From contig RDEW01000008.1 in the NCBI GenBank assembly GCA_011109175.1, forward strand, positions 1,066,254 through 1,127,930: 61,677 nucleotides of DNA. Reading direction: 5' to 3'. The stretch comes from Dicyema japonicum (taxonomy: Eukaryota; Dicyemida; Rhombozoa; Dicyemidae). Made by a program: the position numbers and the translations under genes. The notes under the pieces were generated by a model. That model saw nothing but the letters and a program-made list of their open reading frames with translations. It was not told the origin of the DNA and searched no databases. Of this stretch, positions 56,007 to 61,677 are shown in pieces. How positions within the stretch are numbered: position 1 is the first letter of the stretch; each line of letters starts with the position of its first letter.

Positions 56007-57088
56007 ATGGACGATTCTAATCAAAGGTCAACTATTGTGGATCCTTTAAACAGCAATGAAGTATATAAATACATAATTAGTAGCCGATTAGTCAGTTTCC
56101 GAATTTAAAGGACTCCGACTCAGAGTGTGAAATCTCAATCACCATTGGAGAGGTCGACAAGAGTCAATTTATGTATTCCCTCGTTAGCAAATCTTAGAAA
56201 CCGACGGAATAACCAAATCAAACCTCCAGCACCCACCGAACTAAAGCCAGCTGGTGTCGACCTTCATACTGAGCCATTCTACAAGAATATGCTTATTTAT
56301 GACCTCGATCCGATCTCCATCGACGAACGTCCATGGAATAAACCCGGTTTCCATGTTTTTTCTTATTCCTAGGAGCGGATATTACGGATTATCTCAACTA
56401 TGGGTTTGTCGAGGAATCCTGGAATATTTACCGAAAACGACAACGGAGAATCAGACAAGAGGTATTATGACGGTCTATGAAGTCTGCAAAACTTCAAAGG
56501 GATGTTTCCATCATGGGTGGGGAGAATATGCCTGGAATTATGGTCCTCAACTCGGACCCGACCTACCTTGGGAATCACCTGTATTTAGTGATTTGAAGTT
56601 TAGGAACCCCGAGTCCTCCGTTCCGTTGATGAATCCCCCGACGGCGTCCGTTGTTGGTGCTCCTGGTTCGATGGACTTGTCCAGAATGCAAAATCCGCAG
56701 CTTCCCGCTTTTTTTCATGGACATTCAATTCCTCCCAACTATTTTATGGCTCAACGGTTCGGAATGCGGGGAGTTCCCCCTCACTTTCCTCGACCGATAA
56801 TCCCGAGTGACTCAAACTTTCGGATTAAGCAGGAGCAGCTGATTCATCCGTAACATTGTGAATGTAAAATGTAGGGTTGAGTCTAAGAACCGGAATGAGT
56901 CTCATGAAAGGAAGGAGACTCGTGATCGGCCGACTAAACGATGGGATCGATATTCTAGAAGAAGCGATTCTAATGAGAAGGAACGGAAGAAACGACGGAG
57001 GAGAAGTCGGAGTGATTCCAGAGATCGAATGGGACGAAGTAGAAGTAATTCGAAGGAGCGATCTCGGAGAAGTCGTGTTAGGAGATGA
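56007..57088 (+). CDS. FIP1L1: Fip1 pre-mRNA 3'-end processing factor (six microintrons)
   Basis: Exons 56007-56060, 56084-56162, 56188-56346, 56373-56461, 56483-56580, 56604-56849, 56875-57088; introns 23, 25, 26, 21, 23, 25 nt, all GT..AG. They sum to an unbroken 312-residue protein. Features in order: acidic segment DSDSECEISITIGEVDK (poly(A) polymerase-binding type), GVDL...DLDPISIDERPWNKP, the Fip1 signature GADITDYLNYGFVEESW with RKRQRRIRQE (CPSF30 contact), a Pro/Met-rich middle, and an RS/RE-rich C-terminus. This is the order of animal Fip1, a subunit of the CPSF cleavage/polyadenylation complex in the nucleus; it is shorter than the human protein. AATAAA lies at 57146-57151. Confidence 0.93.
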
Positions 57089-57145
57089 TTTTTTGTTTTG
57101 TGTGATTGTGAATTTTTTACTTAGTGTTTTTGTGTTAATTTCTAT

Positions 57146-57151
57146 AATAAA
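57146..57151 (+). terminator. Polyadenylation signal AATAAA of Fip1 gene
   Basis: 58 nt after the TGA, the only close match downstream. An acceptor-like TTTTCAG at 57166-57172 follows, with an open stretch TPPAYDLWLAQQKQ ending at 57229 that could be an alternative last exon. Confidence 0.6.
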
Positions 57152-57229
57152 GAGAAAGATCCTTGTTTTCAGGGAGATCGTTTAACTCCTCCAGCTTACG
57201 ATCTTTGGTTAGCTCAGCAAAAGCAGTAA

Positions 57230-58100
57230 CAACTAATTAATCCGAGGAGCAAATGTCGCACACGTAGTTGAGGAGATAACTTCGCCCAGAACCATTGAAA
57301 GATAAGTCTATTTTCAGTTCAATAAAAATGTCATTAAGGTTTTCGATCAATACTGTTATTATTAGCAATAAACATGGAATTAGATTGACTATTATCCTAT
57401 AGTTGCAGCTCTTTACAGACAATCCTTCATGTTCTCTCAGCTTTGGGCTAGAGGACACTAGACAAAAATCCTACGTGCATTCGACACTTATTTGTTCAGT
57501 CGGATTTCTGATGTCTTCTTAGTCCATTACCTCGTCCATGCTCATGAAAAGAGTCACATAAATCCAATTCCTCATAGAAGCATTCACTGGTGAGCATTCA
57601 CTTGTCATACTCAAGTATCATAGATGCGTGGAACCTTCAGTCATATGTACACAAGAGATATTGGGACTTTGCCCGGCACTTACAACACTGCGCCATCGTG
57701 GAGCTAATAGAAATTTCATCCAATAGAGGTACATGTACGTTGCTACCTCAACATCCTGCCAATTGACCACTTACATCATTTATGGGAATTGGGTTAACAT
57801 TTATGGGAATTGGGTCATCATTTATGGGATTGAGTGTAACTATCGATCTAATGGCAGGAAACAAAATTGTCTATCGGTGGAATGAATAGGATCTTCTTTG
57901 AAAGCCGGCAGGCATTAGGAACCTCCAGAGTAAGGTGGATCCAATGACGCCATTCGAGGGAAGGGAGTGAAATTTCAACTAATTAGCCACATAGCAACAC
58001 GTGGCTTGATTAAAATAGCACTAAGTGACAAATGAACAATAAATCCGATAAAAACTTGAAATTAACGTAATTTATTGCGAAAAGTCGAAATGTTAGTAAA
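57230..58100. other. Intergenic, with a 20-nt tandem repeat at 57777-57836
   Basis: Three near-identical copies of CATTTATGGGAATTGGGT with spacing of about 20 nt. A minus-strand frame (57458-57237) is not recognisable. No other feature seen. Confidence 0.45.
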
Positions 58101-58104
58101 AATT

Positions 58105-59581
58105 CTAAATTAAGATATTTTTTCTATTAAATTCGTAATTCACTTCACAACTATTTTTTCCCACTTTTTCCGAAATTTTACAATTTTTAGGATCCGCTCT
58201 ATTCTCCACGTCAACTTTTCCATTTAAATTTTTTATAAAAGTTTCACAGTTTAATTTTTTGTTAATCCTCGTTCTTACCTTCACCCGAACATTCGGATTT
58301 ATCAGATTTTCTAACTTTATCTTATTTTTCACGCTTATTTCCCTGGTTTTGGAATCCTGAGGGGACTTTTCAGCAAACTGGACGTTCAAATCACATTTTT
58401 CAAAATCTTTGAGTGAATTTTCAGAGTCTTCAGTCTTCGTTGAACTCTGTGAGCCTTCGTCGTTGCTCAAATAATTTATTCGCCTTTGTTCAGATTTACA
58501 GTTTAATCTCAACTCTTCTGACGATTTCGACTTAGATAGACACATGGCTCTTTCGAACTCTTCCCGGGGATTGGGAGGAACAAGATCTAGCAAGTTCTTC
58601 GTTTCTACATAACTGATCCGTCATTGAAGGTCTTTCCGACTGTTCCTTTGAATATTGAATATTTAATGCATTATCTGGTGACCTTTCAGGCTCTTCATCC
58701 GTAAAATTCATTTTTGAGGTAAACTGCGGTGGAGATTTTACCTTTTCTTTGGAGAACCTCATATTTGAAGCCATTTCTGACAGTCTCTTCATCCTCTCTT
58801 TAAAATATTTCAAATTTGAGCTTTTCTCTGAAGAGCTTTGACTCTTCTTTTGAATATCGCATTGGATACGTTCCTGTAGACCTTCCTACATTTTTCTGCG
58901 GAGGTTTTTCTGAGACTGCATGTTGGGGTGGCTTTGGAGATCGTCAGTCATCACTTTCATTTTTGAGTCGATTTCCGAAGGAGTCTGTCTTTCATCATTT
59001 GTGTACTTCGCTATCAAAGGTACTTCTGGAGGTCTCCCTTCACAATTTTGGGAAGATCGCTTCTCTGAAGGAACACTTTCATATTCTCGAGTGAATCCTT
59101 TCTGATATTGCATTTCGGGGGGACTTTGAAGAGCATCGTTCAGTACTCTCATATTAGATCCTGCTTCAGATGGTATATCAACCTCATCGTATGAATATCT
59201 CATGTTTAAGACCATTTCTGCAGTGACCTTGAAGGAATTCGTTGAAGAAGAGATCAAGGATAACTCAGAATTCTCAAATTTGTGGCATACACACTCTGTA
59301 CTCACCCAAACTGTAAGATCAGATATATTCTCTTGACTTTGAAGTAAGTTGTCCACGAAGATCTGAAAGTTGCCAGAATTTGATGCCATCGCCATATTCG
59401 TGGAGTCTGTTACAAGTCTCTTTACATCCTCGGCCTCGAAAGAACTCCGATTCACTTCAGAGTGGCCACTAGCAGTAATAACATTGTAGGGAATGGTTTG
59501 ACCGACTGTAGTGAAAGAAACCGTTGCACGTGCGGTAAGTTTGATAGTTCCTTGGTCATTACTATTCGTGTAATAAGACAT
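58105..59581 (-). CDS. Unrecognised protein with degenerate 17-residue repeats
   Basis: ATG 59581 is preceded by an in-frame TGA. N-terminal ~80 residues are Ser/Thr-rich (MSYYTNSNDQGTIKLTARAT). The centre is a degenerate 17-residue tandem repeat, for example PSEAGSNMRVLNDALQS, PSEIDSKMKVMTDDLQS, LSEMASNMRFSKEKVKS, PPQFTSKMNFTDEEPER and SPDNALNIQYSKEQSER. A 22-nt intron (58587-58608) joins the repeats to a Lys/Glu-rich C-terminus (LVPPNPREEFERAMCLSKSK) ending at TAG 58105. An in-frame TAG at 58886-58888 must be bypassed; candidate introns are 58882-58916 (35 nt) and 58821-58842 (22 nt), which together restore frame and keep a repeat unit (PMRYSKE). No membrane span; likely disordered. Function unknown. 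Confidence 0.6.
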
Positions 59582-59779
59582 TCAGCCAATTTCCTGTACA
59601 ATTTTGCAATGCCCTACGTCGTAACGATTGCAACAGATGCATATTTATATAAATGTTTTATCTCCTTAATTGCAGGTGTTTGCTCGTTCAACTGTGTTTG
59701 CTGATCATTATTGACCTGAGGCTAATTTATGGGAGAAAATCCGCATATTGGTTTTTATTCAATAAATCGAGCGTAACGG

Positions 59780-60248
59780 TTGATGGTCGACGTCAAGAAT
59801 TGAGTGAAAGTCATTTGGAGTCAAACAAAGGATAATGTTATACGACACCTTTATCAAACCAATCCTCCTATACAACTCTGGGACCTGGGCCATCACAAAA
59901 TAGGACTTAGGGAGGCTAGATTTGTTTCACAGGAATCATCTAAGAAGCATAACTGGAATGTCCTGGCCATCCAAGATCTCGCGGAAGGGACTGTACAATA
60001 AGTGTGACTGTAAACCATTAAGTCACGAGATCATTATCTCTCGTTGGAGACTTTTTGGACACGTCCTGAAGTTGGACCCGATACCCCCCCCCCCGAATAT
60101 CGCACTGGAAGATTACTACTCTTCTTCCAATGTAAAACGCATTCGTGGAAGACCGAGAACAACCCTCCCGGTCGTTTTGCAAAACGATCTGAAAGTTGTG
60201 AAGAAAACATTGGCATCTGGTGACGATCTGGGCTCACTAAGGGAATAA
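59780..60248 (+). pseudogene. LINE C-terminal fragment (thumb to C-terminus)
   Basis: Across frames: IGLREARFVS / FHRNHLRSITGMSWPSKISR, KGLYNKCDCKPLSHEIIISR, RWRLFGHVLKLDPI, EDYYSSS, IRGRPRTTLPVVLQNDL. Clear non-LTR retrotransposon C-terminal signature. An 11-C run at 60084-60094 lies inside it. Confidence 0.65.
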
Positions 60249-60480
60249 TTTCGAGAATTTAATTTTAATGATTTATAATTTATTCGAATTTATAGTGATT
60301 GACGTCAAATGTGACGAAATATAAAATTATAGATTGATATTAAGGACGTTCAGGAATTTATAATCAAACTAATAATTGTTACTCCTCAGGGTAAGCTTGT
60401 CCATCCTCTAAATTTTGTGCAAGAACCCAAACTCCACATATCGGATGTCTCCAAGTCATCATTTCTTCCATCTACACTAA

Positions 60481-60620
60481 GTGCGTGTTCTGCTCCTCAC
60501 CATACGTTCTATCAGTTTCCCGTGTAATTTCCTTTTTACACGTCTCCGCAGTTCATCGAAGTCGTCCGCTGTCCTAATGACGTTGAAAGTTGCAATTGTA
60601 AACGTGGTAGACTATAGTAC
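60481..60620 (-). pseudogene. LINE endonuclease N-terminus, possible remnant
   Basis: Minus strand reads TFTIATFNVIRTADDFDELR, RRVKRKLHGKLIERMVRS, resembling the start of an EEP-type endonuclease (TIATFNVRT). It ends after about 45 codons with no further catalytic motifs. Confidence 0.35.
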
Positions 60621-60734
60621 GATAAACATAGATATTATTAAAGAGGTGACAACCATTCAATCAACGAAAATTATAGTTTAATTTATTAATTAAAATTAAA
60701 TTTTTGATTGTATACAATTTTACGATATTTGTAT

Positions 60735-61165
60735 CTCCGCGTGGCGCCACGTGGTGCTCGTAGCTAATTGGTTGAAGTTTTCTGTTTGTTTTGTCTGTTT
60801 CATTTCTTTCCTTTCCTACTAGAGTAATGTCATGTGATCCACCTGTCTCAGGTGACGCACAATGCCAGGCTGGCACGAAAAGAAATATTTGTCCTCCTTC
60901 AGTCCATTGGAGGGGTTTCCATAACTGCAATTAGGGGATACTTTTTTACCTTTTATGCCGGTTTCGGATGGATTCTTTCTGTAGCAGTGGAAACTGAATT
61001 CCTCTCAATATTAGCGTGGCGTCATGCGGTTCACCTGTTGTTGTTGTGGCGCTCAGTGCAAGTTCTGCATGGAAGAGAACCGTTCGACTTTCCCTACCAT
61101 TCTGCTATCTTCAGTTAACTAGTTGGTTACTTTAACTTCTTTCTCGGTGTATCCGGGGTTAATTA
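60735..61165 (+). repeat. Longest copy of the dispersed repeat with LINE tail
   Basis: Contains GTAATGTCATGTGATCCACC, GGCACGAAAAGAAATATTTG, CATTGGAGGGGTTTCCATAA and ends ACTTCTTTCTCGGTGTATCC followed by GGGGTTAATTAATA. Relatives at 50340-50740, 52445-52700, 39775-39960. Confidence 0.6.
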
Positions 61166-61225
61166 ATACTCGGATGGAACTCGTCCGCAATCCACGCAGC
61201 CGGCTTCCTGGACTGACATTTGTTT
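61166..61225 (+). pseudogene. RLE-type LINE C-terminal tip
   Basis: Reads NSSAIHAAGFLD stop, followed by the same TGACATTTGTTT 3' sequence as 8107-9040 and 13655-14275. Only the last ~12 codons are present. Confidence 0.6.
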
Positions 61226-61677
61226 CTGTGTTAAAAAATTATTTTATTTAAAAAAATAAATAAAATAAAAATAATTTAAAACTTATTTAATTTTAAAAAT
61301 TGGTTTACAATATGGCGAACCTTTGAATACATTTGTTCGCGAGCGTTTTTAACAAGTTCTTGTGGTTAGTTGTTTGTGTTCAATTATCGTATTTTTCTGT
61401 TGTATTGTCATACATTTTCTTCAAAATTATATTTTGGATTCATCAAATAGTGTCGAAGGCTGTTATCAAAATGTGTAATATATTTTATATTTTGGTGACC
61501 AATAAAAATTGATTATTCTTCACTATTTGTTTTTTCCCTATTTATGTTCTCTTGCTATACTTCTCTTCCAGGCTATGTTTATTCCAATTATCGTGTCAAG
61601 ATCATTTTCAGGAATAATATCATCCACATGATTTTTTTCATCTCTGATCTGTTGTATTTATTTTCTTCTGACAATGT
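61226..61677. other. AT-rich right end, no gene seen
   Basis: Short frames only; no conserved motif. Confidence 0.35.

Noticed and set aside
56462-56499. A single 38-nt intron in Fip1 instead of two introns of 21 and 23 nt
   Set aside because: It also restores an open frame (reading GCFHHGWGEY), but 38 nt is outside the tight 21-26 nt range of the other five introns and the resulting peptide is less like a Fip1 linker. Kept as an alternative only.
1-61677. Ciliate or nucleomorph origin because of tiny introns
   Set aside because: TAA, TAG and TGA all end conserved proteins, LINEs of animal type are abundant, and ZFAND4-like architecture is animal.
1-61677. CRISPR arrays, bacterial operons or Shine-Dalgarno sites
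   Set aside because: Regular ~101-bp repeats at 7063-7401 and 15239-15971 are exon-intron units with GT..AG borders and coding phase, not repeat-spacer arrays; all other evidence is eukaryotic.

Overview
This is an AT-rich animal nuclear fragment dominated by repeats, with a small set of conserved genes near its right end. Those genes are cut into pieces by extremely short GT..AG introns, so no single long open reading frame shows them. By joining frames across candidate 21-26 nt introns I recover a Fip1 polyadenylation factor (56007-57088, six introns), mitochondrial cytochrome c oxidase subunit 4 (48397-47738, three introns), a ZFAND4-type ubiquitin-like/AN1 zinc-finger protein (about 54014-53169), an unrecognised 91-residue protein (48500-48798) and a 17-residue-repeat protein (59581-58105). 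The genetic code looks standard (TAA, TAG and TGA all act as stops). Animal-type genes with roughly 24-nt introns point to a dicyemid mesozoan, the animal group known for introns of this size. That assignment is inference.

Left third (1-16.3 kb): four copies of an undescribed gene family (446-1 minus, 6365-7440, 14546-16135, and 30426-31555 further right). The family has a hydrophobic N-terminus, a beta-rich looking ectodomain, then an array of 39-nt exons, each coding one 13-residue Thr/Pro-rich mucin-like repeat and separated by ~62-nt introns. The best-preserved copy ends in a hydrophobic C-terminal tail. Copies 446- and 6365+ sit in the arms of an inverted duplication (1-1205 and 5733-6807). 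Between and around them lie fragments of at least three non-LTR retrotransposon families, a hAT transposon end and a 1.28-kb tandem duplication.

Middle (16.3-45.3 kb): a direct segmental duplication of 11-12 kb (16337-27462 and 33241-45286) holds a Jockey-like LINE, an Asn tRNA (intact in the left copy, T-stem damaged in the right), several decayed retroelement pieces and unrecognised coding-like stretches. The two copies are separated by an internally deleted LINE derivative (27463-30275), mucin-family copy 3, and a reverse transcriptase fragment.

Right third (45.3-61.7 kb): the conserved genes, interleaved with SINE-like tRNA-derived sequences, a 137-bp element with 14-bp perfect terminal inverted repeats, and LINE 3' ends with a (TAA)n tail. 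COX4 and the 91-residue gene are divergently arranged with about 100 bp between start codons. COX4 and ZFAND4 each carry single-base frame breaks at positions where family conservation is otherwise perfect, which suggests residual sequence errors rather than gene death.
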